Part shown: positions 20,447 to 31,400 of the stretch, one piece after another | How positions within the stretch are numbered: position 1 is the stretch's first letter | How the letters are laid out: each line of letters starts with the position of its first letter | NCBI RefSeq assembly: GCF_000340215.1 | Contig: NW_006921541.1 | Span: 1,213,527 to 1,277,526 of the forward strand | DNA length: 64,000 nucleotides | Direction: 5' to 3' | Source: Pseudocercospora fijiensis CIRAD86 | Lineage: Eukaryota; Ascomycota; Dothideomycetes; Mycosphaerellales; Mycosphaerellaceae | Notes under the pieces: model-generated | The model's input: the letters and a program-made list of their open reading frames with translations, nothing else | Database searches by the model: none | Told to the model about the DNA's origin: nothing | Made by a program: the position numbers and the translations under genes

Positions 20447-21157
20447 GATGAAACGATTGTTGAGTAGGATGAGATGCTTCTCTGTGAGGGTTCCGATTCT
20501 TTTGTAGTCACTGATAACTTTGAAGGAGTTATGACAGTGGCTCCATTTCTGTTACGCCGCTAACCCCGCGATCTGCCCCTCACCATTATGGTACGCGAAG
20601 GAGGGGTCAAGCCTTGATCGGCGTTGTCAACGTAAGGTTCCCAAGCGACACGAGCATCAGCATCGCCGGTCACTCGATCAACTCAAGAATCAGCAGCAGC
20701 ATTAACATGCATTCAGCAGTACAAGACGATCAAGACTCGCCAAAGCCATGAATTTGCCTTTAAAGCTGAAATACTTGAATCACACTGCACTGCGACGTGT
20801 CGATAACTTCAAGTTGACAGGACTGAGCAAAATTGTAATTCTTAACCACGACGCATCACGATGGAGGAAGCAGGAACAATTCTTGGCTTGTCGATAAGCT
20901 TCCAGGTACGACGGACTCGGCTCCACCAAGAATGGCGGATCTTTGACAAAGCTGGCAAGTGCTTTGTAGCATAATGGGAAAGAAGACGCTCATTTTGCAA
21001 TTGGTATCTATGCCATAAATTCATACGCTCGTGTTTCTCGTAATTCGCTCTTGGCCAGGCGTCAATGCCTCAACCAAATCCTGCGCAGAATCCCACACAC
21101 GAGGACTGCTCTCCAAGCTCGTGCTCGATCGGCACACGGACGAAATGTCATTCCAGC
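20447..21157. other. intergenic, no gene seen
   Basis: This lies upstream of the interrupted reductase and downstream of the WW-domain gene. No frame, repeat or RNA gene is convincing. Confidence 0.5.
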
Positions 21158-22111
21158 TTAGAATAGCAGGTCGCCCAAAAGGAGACCACCCAGCAACCCA
21201 CCACCAATAGCCAATGGCATACCGAATCCTCCCCCATACCCGCTACCATAAGGCCTGCCATACGGCTGCTGCGGCGTGATATAGCGGGCATTCGGTGTGG
21301 TGTAGATGCCATTACCACCATATGCACCACCGTAAGGATAGCCGTATCCACCTCCATAGCCTCCACCATAGCCCATAGGCTGCGGAGGCTGGATGTAGAT
21401 ATCCTTGCCATCGCGGTCCTTGCCAATATGCTGTGGCTGTCCCGTCTGAGCCGCTCTCTGCATCGCTTGCCGCACACGCAAGTGCATCTCATACGCTTGC
21501 CTCTCCTGCTCAGCTCTCTGCTCGCGCATCCTCTCGCGCTCCTCATGCGTCGTGCCCGTGACCTTGTCTTTCAACTTCCTGCCGAAGGACTTGTGCTCTG
21601 GCTCTTTGCCTTTTCCGTCAGGTCGAGGAGGTAGCGGCGGATCTGACGAACCAGCTGCAGAATGTTGGCGATGATCACCCTCGTCATCCGAAGGAGCGTT
21701 GATGTAATCATCCTTGGTAGGGTGATGCTTGCCTCGATAGGTTATGCTTTCCTGTTCCACGCGCTCGCGCTCTTCGCCGGTGAGGGAGTTGAGATACTCT
21801 TCGTCATCGTAGGGATGGACCCATATACTCCGTGGTGGGTCTTTCGTGGTGTCGACGAAGAATTGGTGGTTGTTCTTTGGGTCGAATGTCCGTACCCAGC
21901 CTTCGGGGAGAGGTCGCTGCTCGTCTTCCATAGAACGGCGGTATGCAGCAGGCACACCGCCCTTGCCGCTGGTGCCTGGCACATTTAGGTGTGAGGAGCT
22001 GCTGGCGTTGTTGGAGCTTCCGGCTGGTGGATGTGATGCCGATGACGATGATCCGGTTGCTTGCGCATAGCTGGGAGGAGCATCTTCGGGAATGTCTGAT
22101 CGGTCTGCCAT
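21158..22111 (-). CDS. WW-domain protein with PY motif and glycine-rich tail (Wwm1-like)
   Basis: The product is 317 aa from a single exon. A PPSYAQA motif at residues 12-18 is a potential ligand for WW domains. The WW domain itself spans about residues 68-101 (LPEGWVRTFDPKNNHQFFVD...IWVHP) and keeps both signature tryptophans. A helical, Arg/Glu/Gln-rich segment follows (EERERMREQRAEQERQAYEM). The C-terminus is Gly/Tyr-rich, with GGGYGG and YPYGG repeats, and ends in a hydrophobic glycine zipper LAIGGGLLGGLLLGDLLF. Yeast Wwm1 has a comparable layout (remembered, not compared) and binds the metacaspase Mca1, so a stress or metacaspase link is inference. An intramolecular WW-PPxY contact is possible. 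Confidence 0.78.
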   Translation of the reverse strand: MADRSDIPEDAPPSYAQATGSSSSASHPPAGSSNNASSSSHLNVPGTSGKGGVPAAYRRSMEDEQRPLPEGWVRTFDPKNNHQFFVDTTKDPPRSIWVHPYDDEEYLNSLTGEERERVEQESITYRGKHHPTKDDYINAPSDDEGDHRQHSAAGSSDPPLPPRPDGKGKEPEHKSFGRKLKDKVTGTTHEERERMREQRAEQERQAYEMHLRVRQAMQRAAQTGQPQHIGKDRDGKDIYIQPPQPMGYGGGYGGGYGYPYGGAYGGNGIYTTPNARYITPQQPYGRPYGSGYGGGFGMPLAIGGGLLGGLLLGDLLF

Positions 22112-23120
22112 GGTTGTGCGATAGGTCCAGAAGGTGTGGTAGTGACTGAGAGGATTACTAGGTGATATAGTCAGACAAAGTCAATTCCATCAGGAAGGGC
22201 ATGGAAAGTGGCAATGGGGCACTGCTGTGCGAGTTCCGGCGAAGCGCTCGTGACAGCCTGATGACGCAGCGCGCGCGGGAAGGCCCGTGCAGCACTCGGC
22301 AGGGTTCAGGTTGCCTTCGTGATTCCATTTCCTCCTTTCATCTTCACATCGTAATGCTCCACTTGCCATCTCTACAATACCCTCCGATATAGAGCAATCA
22401 CTATCCGTCACTATGCGGTGTCGGCAGCGATCACTACGCATGTTCTCCAATTCCAGCTCACGTTGTCACTTACTTCGCCGGATTGGGATTCGACATTGAC
22501 GCCTTTGTTCCCCATACAGATTTCCTTGAGAATGAGAGGCAGAGATTTATGGATGTTATACCAGAGATTTTGAGGGAGGAGAGGGGTTGGAGGTTGGAAG
22601 AGTTGCAAAGGCTTAGGGTGCCTAAAGCGTTTGGAGGGTTTCAAGTCGAGGTGGATTGAGTTGCTTGCACGCCGCGTATCATGCCGCTTCAGATATAAAA
22701 GCAGAAACTCCAGCTCGCCGGTCCGATTCACAGGCTTGCAAAGATCTGCATGACCCGGAAACAACGCATCACGTCTCACAGGCCCGCCCAGCGTCTTTCG
22801 CCTTTGCTGGGCAGCGAAGCGTGGCTAAGGAGCACGAGGCCGCCATGCTGGCTGAAGAGATACCTGATTCCAATTACGAAACTGTCTACTATCTACCTGC
22901 CGAAGAGTCGTGATCTGGCCTCAGAATCCTGCGACTTGCTGGTGGCGCGGGCACTGATCCTATGTCACTATGGCGGCCTCCGACGCCCACTCCAGCGTTT
23001 ACAGCTTTCCTTGGTATTGATCGCTCGCTGCGGCCATCATTGGAGAAAGCCATGGCAGGAAGCTCATTATAGTCTGCTATACCTCATCAGCACGAAAGAT
23101 ATCCGCAACTAAACGTTTGG
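22112..23120. other. mostly intergenic; one exon-like open frame on the plus strand
   Basis: The promoter of the WW gene is at the left. At 22393-22659 (+) an 89-codon frame follows a plausible acceptor (GATATAG) and stops at TGA 22657-22659; it reads coherently (VVTYFAGLGFDIDAFVPH, ...EERGWRLEELQRLR) but no upstream exon or family is evident. Further open frames at 22656-23110 look random. Confidence 0.3.
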
Positions 23121-23882
23121 CTACTTACCTGCTCTGGCCGCTCGCGCATTTTTGTTGAGCTGCTGAGATCGCGAGCGAGCGAATGCTGCAGCACTGAATG
23201 GATTTGGAGCTGCATTGTCATACTGGGGAGGAGCTACCTCATCTACTGCTTCATGGCGCATCTCGTTGAGCTCCTGCCGGGAATGCCTATGAGGGCCAAC
23301 TCTTGCAAACATGCTGGAGGCATTATCGCGATCGTCATCTTGCCGTGTGCGAATTTGTCGCCTTCTCCGTAATAACAAGATAACCGCAGCTGCGATCAGG
23401 ACCACGCCGACTCCCGAACCTACTCCTACCACGATTTTTTTCCAGAGAGGCCATTCACTGGTATCCTGACGAGGCTCCAGCGTCGACGAACTTGTTGTTG
23501 GTGTTCCAGACGCTGCCTCGGACGCCGATGTCGTTGATGTGATTGATTTTGATGTTGGCGACGGACTTGTTCGGATTTGCTGAGTCGCTGTCACAGTGCT
23601 GGTTTGCACTACTGTGGTCTCGATAGTGGACGGCGTGCCATCAATGATGGAAGTGTATACCGTGTCTCTTGGGCCACACTTTGCCGAGGTGAATGCATCT
23701 GTGATGCACACTGAATTGTCACTGCAGCATTCTTGCGTGAACCATTGATTGTAATAGCCACACGGAGCTGTGCAATCGTTTCGAACCTTCAGCGCTCCAT
23801 TCGGCTTTGGAGTTGGGATGAAACCATGAGAAATACCGCAAGCGGTGATGATCAGAGCTGCGCTTCGGTACTTGGAGATCAT
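23121..23882 (-). CDS. single-pass membrane protein with Cys-rich ectodomain (Mid2/WSC-sensor-like layout)
   Basis: The product is 253 aa from ATG 23882; the frame extends further upstream, but the signal peptide begins at this Met. It has a signal peptide (MISKYRSAALIITACG), a short ectodomain with about six Cys (CTAPCGYY, ECCSDNSVC), then a Ser/Thr-rich stalk of about 80 residues. One transmembrane helix follows (VVGVGSGVGVVLIAAAVILLL), stopped by RRRR, and a cytoplasmic tail of about 75 residues with PPQYDN. This layout is shared by fungal Mid2-type wall-stress sensors and many uncharacterised proteins. No specific family is certain. Confidence 0.75.
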   Translation of the reverse strand: MISKYRSAALIITACGISHGFIPTPKPNGALKVRNDCTAPCGYYNQWFTQECCSDNSVCITDAFTSAKCGPRDTVYTSIIDGTPSTIETTVVQTSTVTATQQIRTSPSPTSKSITSTTSASEAASGTPTTSSSTLEPRQDTSEWPLWKKIVVGVGSGVGVVLIAAAVILLLRRRRQIRTRQDDDRDNASSMFARVGPHRHSRQELNEMRHEAVDEVAPPQYDNAAPNPFSAAAFARSRSQQLNKNARAARAGK

Positions 23883-24574
23883 GGTGATGTTTGAAAACAG
23901 CAAGCAGCGATATCCCGGCCCTCCCGGGTACCACGTACGACATGCATCGAGATATATGTGTGTCGGTACGTGTGTCAAAGGCGGTTCTCGCTAAACTGGG
24001 CAGCCAAATGTGTGGAAATTGAGCCGACCTGCTCAGCCTTCGCAACACGGTGATCAACCGGATTTGCGACCCATGTACATGGCGAAAGAGCGGCTTGGTG
24101 TGGGCGGCCTCGATCCTCTAAGGCTGCGCGGCAGTAACTTCCCCCCCCCCCCCCCCCCCCAATAGCGGCAAGCAAGGCAAGCCACTCGCTGGTACACATT
24201 GTCCTCTAGGCGGCTGCGCTGCGGTGTTCGAGTGCCTTCATCGCCAGGATCAACATCTCGAGCAGCTGCCAGCTCATCAAGACGCACGAGTGAGGCCTCC
24301 TTCGCCTCTCGGAACCCTAACATTTCTGGCTCAGCCTCAAGTGGTTCGCATTGCCTTCCAAAAAACTACGATAGTCTCAAGGAACCTAGGAGAACCGCTT
24401 GCTGACACAAATGGTGCCGAATTTCATTGCGGTTCCGATATCCTACACGCTTTCCTCCATCGCTCGCTTAGACATCGACCAGCCTGTCAGTAGATTTATC
24501 TCTAACCAGGGCACCGTGCATTACTGTCCATTACAGCTTCTCGCGCTCAAGCTCACCGCATCTGAAAGTTCGAA
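23883..24574. other. intergenic; contains a 20-base poly-C tract
   Basis: No gene is supported. Positions 24141-24160 are an uninterrupted run of C. Sequence near 24500-24570 is the probable promoter/5' UTR of the orphan gene. Confidence 0.5.
24141..24160. repeat. homopolymer (C)20
   Basis: Twenty consecutive C residues, a likely replication-slippage and sequencing-error site. Length is uncertain in any short-read assembly. Confidence 0.9.
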
Positions 24575-27178
24575 ATGGCACTCTCACGGTACAACAGCAC
24601 GAACCGAAAAATCAATGCATGGATTGGATCAGGTGGTCAGATTGCTGGCCAAGCTCCTAGCGAAGAAATAGATCGTCTGACGCTGAAGATTGATGACAAC
24701 AGCGACATGGCCTCAGATGTCGGCGGAGGGGGAGAACTCGTCGGCGCGAACGGCGTCCACCAGGATTTCTTCGACGATGTCACAAACAAGGCACTGTTGC
24801 CCGACTCAACATCACAATGGCTCACTCGCTTTGAAAAGGGCGAAGATGTTCACATACAGCAGACCTTCATCAAAGCAAAGCGTGCTCAGTTCAAAGTGGC
24901 TCCAACGCCGTTTGTCGGTCTTGTAGTACTCCCGGGCGCTGATAAGCCTACCGTAGCGAGACTGGAGGAGAGCAACATGACAGATAAGCGACCTGACCAG
25001 CGTGACTCGACTTACAGAGTCAACACTGCCGGCTCACTGCTCGAATCATGGACTGTCAACAAGGACTTGAGCTTCCGGAACGAAGACAATACGTTCAAAG
25101 TTGTGGATGGCATCAAAGTGCGCAATCGAGACGGCAAGATCTCAATACCTGAATACAGCAAAGACACAGTCACCATCGACAGTCAACAAGTTGAGATTGT
25201 TGACGAGCTGCGAAAACGATATGATGGCAGACCAGAGTATGATCTCTGCGCCACACTTATCGAAGTTGATGCCGGCTCTCTCGTCAAGCTCATTACCAAT
25301 TTTCGTAAGCTAGTCTCGCAGTCGAGCCGTGATCCAACTCACGACCGCGACAATTTAGAGAACATGATGGAAGATACCAGGACCTTCTGTGCAAGGAGCC
25401 CGATCCTTTTCAGAGCAGGGACCCGAAATCGAGTGATCGATGCTGTAAACATACGCTATGGAATCGACGACGAGCAAGGTTTCAGGACTATCTACACCAG
25501 CAGAGGTATCCAGCAGCTCATCAGTGTTAGCGCGTCATACTTCAACGCGCTTGACCCCACAACCAGATCCGCGAACGATATGACTCAGACAATGGTGCGG
25601 CCGCGGTTCTTGCAGACGCTATGTCTCCTACTTTCAATGCTCTCGAACGTAGACATTCGCCAGATGTCCGACTTTCTCGACGCCACGTATGGAATCACAG
25701 CTGATCGGCCTAATATAGAGATTCTGTTCCTCAAGGTCATTCCCTTGGCATCCATAAATTCGAAAGTCTTCTTGTCCTCGGTAGTCCCGGCAGTGCTAGG
25801 CTATAAAGTGGACAAGAAGGCCATCGAGGATGAAGCGCAATGCTGGGAGACATTGCTGAAAAAGCTGGCAGAGAAGGGCTATCTACTGCCTGGAACAGTA
25901 GATGATCTCGGTCGTAATGAGCATAGCTGGTTGTATCAATGGCCAACCAAGGATGAGGACCGTATTCGTTCGAGCCATATCTTCGGTCGCCTGCAGCTTC
26001 ATGGGGAGAATCTGAGGGGCTTCAACGAGATACTTACAGTCAAGGTTGGTACTGAGTCGGACGAGAAAGAACTGACGATCTATCTTCAATACTTCCCAGA
26101 CAGAGCGTTCAGCATCGCTGCCAGCGATTACGAGCATCTACACTGTCTGGATCCACGGGAGTACATACTGCAGGACACGGCAGAAGAGGCGAATGGGCGA
26201 GTTTGCAAGGTGACCATCTGCTCCAAACCACTGAACGATCTTTCTAACGAGGCTGTACGTCTGATCAACAGAATCTTGCCTACCATCAATAGAGAGGTGG
26301 TACGAAGAGGTGGAAGTAAGTTGACCAAATGGGCTGGTCGTAAAGGATCGAACGGGGATCCTGGTATCATCGCCGGCGATCTGCAGATCGCACCAACCAT
26401 TACCAGACATGAGGCTTGGCTGGAAGGGGTTAGCGCACCGCTGGCTGTGACTTGGAAGTGTGACGGCAGGACGATATCGAAAGTTGATATGCTTCGCCGC
26501 ATGGGACGTAGCATCGATAGGATCAAAATTGTTGTGGAGAAATTCCTCCGCGGGAGAAACCACAGGCTTGGTAAGTCTTACGTCAAAACAAGATTCATCC
26601 GTGTCCTCTGACAGGACTCAGACGAGAGGGAAGCGACATATGCTTCTCAAGTCCAAGAATGTCTGGCACGAGAAGACGAGATCCTTCGGAGAGAAGAAAC
26701 TACCAGAGCAGCGCCAGACACGCCGATTGCACGCTCGGTTCATCCAGGTGACGATATCTCCGTCGTCCGCTCCAAGATCTGGTTCGAGTACAAATCACAG
26801 TATCGTCCAGACCGCGACCAGCTCTTCGTGTGGGCACAATCAGACACGATCACAGGCGTCAAATGGCTGCGCGGAGGAAGTCAAGCTGAGATCATGCTGC
26901 GAGGCATCCCGACAAAGTTCATCGTCGCCGCACTGCGACCAGAGCTCATGATTCCGCAAGAGGATGAAGTCGTTCAGGGCGACATGGTGCTTCTGGCTGG
27001 GAAATATATGATCGTCACGTCTCTTGCCAGCGGTCCTGCAAGCTACGAAGGCCCGAGACAGTTGCCTCACTACGAGATGACGAACTGGCTGGAGATTCAA
27101 AGTATTGACGAGCAAGCCCAAAGTCGGAGGAGGAAGAATAAGATCGGCGTTGAGAGAGCGCTGCACATCTTCGTGTAG
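24575..27178 (+). CDS. large orphan protein, two exons, no recognised domain
   Basis: I do not recognise this product. Exon 1 is 24575-26570, and a 51-bp intron at 26571-26621 (GTAAGT...CTCAG) joins in frame to exon 2, 26622-27178. The result is 850 aa. The nearer acceptor 10 bp upstream would break the frame of the coherent C-terminal part. The protein is soluble, with no signal peptide or membrane helix. It begins with a Gly/Asp-rich segment, has a mixed alpha/beta middle (for example FVGLVVLPGADKPTVARLEE), a helical stretch near residues 340-420, and a basic patch TKWAGRKGSNGDPG near 580. Exon 2 starts with a charged helix (AREDEILRREE) and ends ...GVERALHIFV. Codon usage and composition resemble the neighbours. 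A capsid or other virus-derived origin crossed my mind but nothing specific supports it. Confidence 0.72.
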
Positions 27179-27399
27179 TAGCATCGTTCACGCCTGAGGC
27201 TCTGCCAAGATCTCTCAAACCCGGTGGCCTACATGATCGTAGTCTACGGCAAACCTGACCTGTTTTCGGGGCTTACCTATCGCTTCTGAGTAAATAGCGC
27301 TTCTAATGATCTAGCGTATCAACTTCTCCTGAATCTTGGACATTCAACTCTCCCGCAGTACATGCCGAGACACATATAAATCCTCACACCCCGACGAAA

Positions 27400-27641
27400 A
27401 TGACCAAACACTACGAGATCAAGGTTTTGCCTGGCAAAGGCAATGCTATGGTTGCTGTGCATCCTCCGGCGCCTGGCACTGTGATGTGATCCTCCATGAC
27501 ACCCCGATCATGAGTGTACGGATGTCGGGCGACGGACGTTCTGCCATCACTTTGGGCAAGGAGATGAAGACTGGCTTCCTCGTCACGCATGAAGAGTATT
27601 GCAATTCGATCATGGGGAGAGTTCTGGAGAGCACAGGGTGA
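27400..27641 (+). pseudogene. possible small gene with a frameshift
   Basis: An ATG at 27400 opens a coherent frame (MTKHYEIKVLPGKGNAM...) that ends at a TGA near 27487. Immediately after, another frame continues coherently (DVILHDTPIMSVRMSGDG...) to a TGA at 27639-27641. Joining them requires a 1- or 2-base indel around 27478-27486; no intron with normal signals does it. The joined product would be about 80 aa. It may be a decayed gene, a sequencing error, or chance. Confidence 0.3.
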
Positions 27642-28481
27642 CCGCTGTTCTGATAGGATATAAAAATTGAGCCTGCTATGGTTGATCGACCGAGATCTGG
27701 ACCTCAATACCCGACGCGCGCCAACATGACGGGAGGTATAAAGGCGTATTTGAGGTTGCGAACGGCTCTAGAATATGACTCAGTCCGCAAGTCGTCGGCC
27801 AAAGGACGCTTTTGCACCTGTCTCACGGGAATTTCACCACTCCTGTGCTGATTTGCCGACCTACTCACATTGAACCGATGGCGATTGTGTTGCCACAGCA
27901 TCAATGATTTCCATGGCACTGCCTCACATGCCACTTCACGACATCTCGACCATCATTCTCGGCTCAATGGCGCATTCAGCAAGGCGTCCGTCCAGACGCT
28001 TGACGACTGAACATCAATTTGGCCGATCTGAACCAGCATGGAACATGCTGGAGAGGATCGGGCATCGAGATCTGCTATTGAGCTGAGGGCGATCGTTTTG
28101 CCACGGAGGTACTTTTGGATTGAGCGCGACACCGTCAAGACGAGATATTTCCCGTCATTGTCCGGCGACTTCGACAATTATTCTCAGCTCAAAGCCTCAG
28201 TCTTTACGTCGTCAGCCAACTGGCGCTTGATTGGAACTAGGGACGAACTAAAGCTGCCAGACTCAACATTATGAGTGGTGGCACATTCGAAGTTTCGGCA
28301 CGATTGCTATTCTCACAAGTCAAGATTCGAGCTCACTGTGACAGATGTACTTGATTATCGTGCTAAAGTTCATATTCGATGTCCATGCTAAGTTCGTGGT
28401 ATACTCGCAATCATGCTCACTTACATGCATTTTGCCTTCACCCAGCCAACGCCACGCTAAGCACAACCCACCCATCATCGC
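27642..28481. other. intergenic; one short perfect palindrome
   Basis: No gene is supported between the orphan gene and the 3' end of APC1. An inverted repeat with 8-base arms CCAGCATG / CATGCTGG and a 3-base spacer lies at 28033-28051; it might be a factor-binding site or chance. Confidence 0.4.
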
Positions 28482-31400
28482 TTATGCACCAGCTCTTACC
28501 CTCTCTTCAATACCAGCCTTCAACTCCTGTATAACCTCTTCACCGAGCCACCTCATAAAAATGCTCTCATCTCTTTCATCTTGCTCATCCTCGAGCATAT
28601 GTCTCCCGCTGCCATTCATCTGTTCTTTGGCGTGTCTTACTCTTTCGGCCCAAGCAAAAAGGACCCTCAAGTTCCAAAGATCTTGACTGCGATCGCTTTT
28701 CACGGCTTTGGTCAGCACCAGCCTATCATCCACCACGGTCGTGCGTTCATTCGTGTATATGCTTGAGCTGATCTCCGGCGGGAGGAGCATCTCCACATCA
28801 GCTTTGTCCAGACCTTCGAAGGCGGGTAGGGAAAGGACGGTTTGCCAAAGATTGGACGCGCTACGATTCTTCATGTGAGGTTGGGTGCTGAGCGACATGT
28901 CACTCAACGCTGCCAGGGCCGCGGTGAAGATTGAATCGTGGGCCTCCGCGGCAGGGCATCTGCGGACTGAGATATGTTGATCTTTGCGGAAGGCTTCCAG
29001 ATGCGCTGGATTCGCTTCGAAATCTAGCGTAACGCGCCAGTAGTTCGGATCATCGGTCTGCACGGTCGCGATCAAATGCAGTTCAGGCAGCAGACATGGA
29101 GCGCGAAAATTCATCTGCTCGCCGTTGCGCAGAGTGACAAGAATTGGCATGTGGATCGGTCGCTGGGTATCTATATCCTCGATGACGATGCACCTGGCTT
29201 CTGCTGCAAGAGTCCAGAGGTGTCGAAAAGCTTGTAGATGGACCCTATTGTCGTGAACGTCAATCGGGAAAATGGGATAGAATGATACCATCATCGCGGC
29301 CAACGCCAGATCAGATGTGGTCAAGGTGAAAGTGCCACCGCCCAAGAACAAGACGCCAATTGCCAGATGGGAGGAGAAATGCGAGCCGTAGGGAGTGTCC
29401 GAATCAGTGCGGCCATGCATTCGTCGCAGGTATCGGAAAGTCTGCAGATCTCCTGTTCCAGCCATAACCGTAGCCGCAGACAGCGCCAAAACATCCATGC
29501 ACCGGCGGAGAGCTGATCGAGCGAGCTTCCCATCGAAGTAAAACGCATCGGCGCCCTCGCTGAGACGATGAAAGAAGCTCAACAGCGTCAGTATTTCGTC
29601 CCTCGCGATTGCGTTGCCACTACCAGCATATTTCAAGCTAAGTGCCCAGGCCAGTCCAGTGAAGACATTGAACAGCGGCACATATTTGCTGTCGATTGTC
29701 CGATTCGTCAGCATGTGATCCAGTGCAGCCTTTGAACGATTCTTGTAGCATGTTGGAAGATTGTCCTGTATCCACCCTTGATCATAAGATGGTCCTCGAG
29801 CTTCGATACTGTCCCACATGATGACATGCTTGGCCATTGATCGCAGCATGAGAACGTCCGGTCTGACTTGATCGAATTGTGCTTCGGAGTCAGGGATGTC
29901 GATCTTGTTGGCTATGGCTTGATCGCCAGACTTCATGTAGACCATTGCAAGTGCCATCACCGCTCCAGCCGTAGCTCGATCGAACACATGGACGGCATTG
30001 ACGGGGCGTGGGCCGACTGCCATCGCGAGAAGGCGTTCGGGCACTTGCATGCCGTGCAGGCCCCTCAGATCACGACCCTTGGCCAGGTTGATGAACCCAA
30101 GAGCGAAGCCTGCGGCGAGGCGGTAGCATTCATCGCGAAGCGGATCTGGGCCGCTATCCGGATCTTCGACTTCCAAGTACTCAATCTCCGACAACATTAC
30201 CTCACTCATGCGACGATGTTGTGTGTTATAGTAGAGCAGACCAATGCCCATCAGGCCTGCAGTCTGCGTGGCAGGAGACACGTTCAGCTCTGCAGCTCCA
30301 GGCGGAAGCATTTTGGTGATGTGGACTGAAAGCATGCGTGTAATCAGCCCATCCATTGTGCCGATATGCGAAGCTGAAAGACCAAGCAGCAACCCCACGG
30401 AAGTCATGGTGTGCTTTGGTGTGAGGTACTTGAATGACAACCATTTCGCCATATGCCGCAAGTGGCCACCCACTCCGAGAGCGAGCAGAAAGCCAGCATG
30501 CCGATTTGTGAGCTCTAACGGCTTGTTGAATGCGATCCAGGATGTGTCGATTCCTTTGACGTTGCGTGAGATCCGGAGCCCAGCAGAAGCGCCGGCATGG
30601 AAGTACGCCCAATTCACCTTCTCTTCGGTCAGTCCGCTTCGATCAGCGGTCAATGTGTGTCCCATGGGCTGCATGATGCATGACGAGCTGAAACCCGGCA
30701 GATGAAACTTTTCGGTCAGAAGCGGCGTCTGACTATCAAAATGCAGCATGCCATCTCCAGCGGGCAATGCAATCATCCGAGTGGTGACGAAATACATGAC
30801 TTGGCGCTGACGCTCAAAATGCGCTTGTTCATCCCACTCCGGCTGCTTCGGACAATGGCCGATCTGCACCGTGTTGAAGTGCATCAGACTCGTGGCTTCC
30901 ACGAGTCTTCGATCGTCACTGAAGATCAGCTGCGAGATCGCGTGTCGCCCAGCCTCTCTGGTTTTCGCATGCAGGCTTGATTGTTCCAGCGAGTGGCAGA
31001 TGGATTGCACATCGTGGCGCTCTGTAGCCGAAGCGCTTTTCATGGCGTTGGCTGAGCTGGATGCACGCCCCTTTGTGGTGAGATCCTCCCGGCCAACGAG
31101 GCGTAGCAACTCATCCCGCCAGGTAGTTGGCGGCTGCTTTTCGCAGCAAGCGATGGCTTCCCGGAAGGGCGCAGCAATAGCTTCGGGCAGAGTCTCGAGC
31201 ATCTCAGAAGTAACACGCTTCTGTGCAAGAAGCTCGACTGTTCTTGCCGGCGTTGTGATCAGTCCACCACTCCCAGCAAGTAGCTCTGACAGCGCTACGA
31301 TTCGTGGCGTCAGCTGTCTCGCGGTGTGCTCTGAGACTTTTGGGACAATTGCATCGGTTCCCATTTGAGCGATTTCATAAAGGGAGGGATAGCGCTCCGT

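Noticed and set aside
24575..27178. Orphan gene as an endogenous virus-derived gene
   Set aside because: No capsid, polymerase or other viral motif could be identified; length alone is not evidence.
28033..28051. CCAGCATG palindrome as a mobile-element end or operator
   Set aside because: A single short palindrome in intergenic DNA without duplication or partner is expected by chance.
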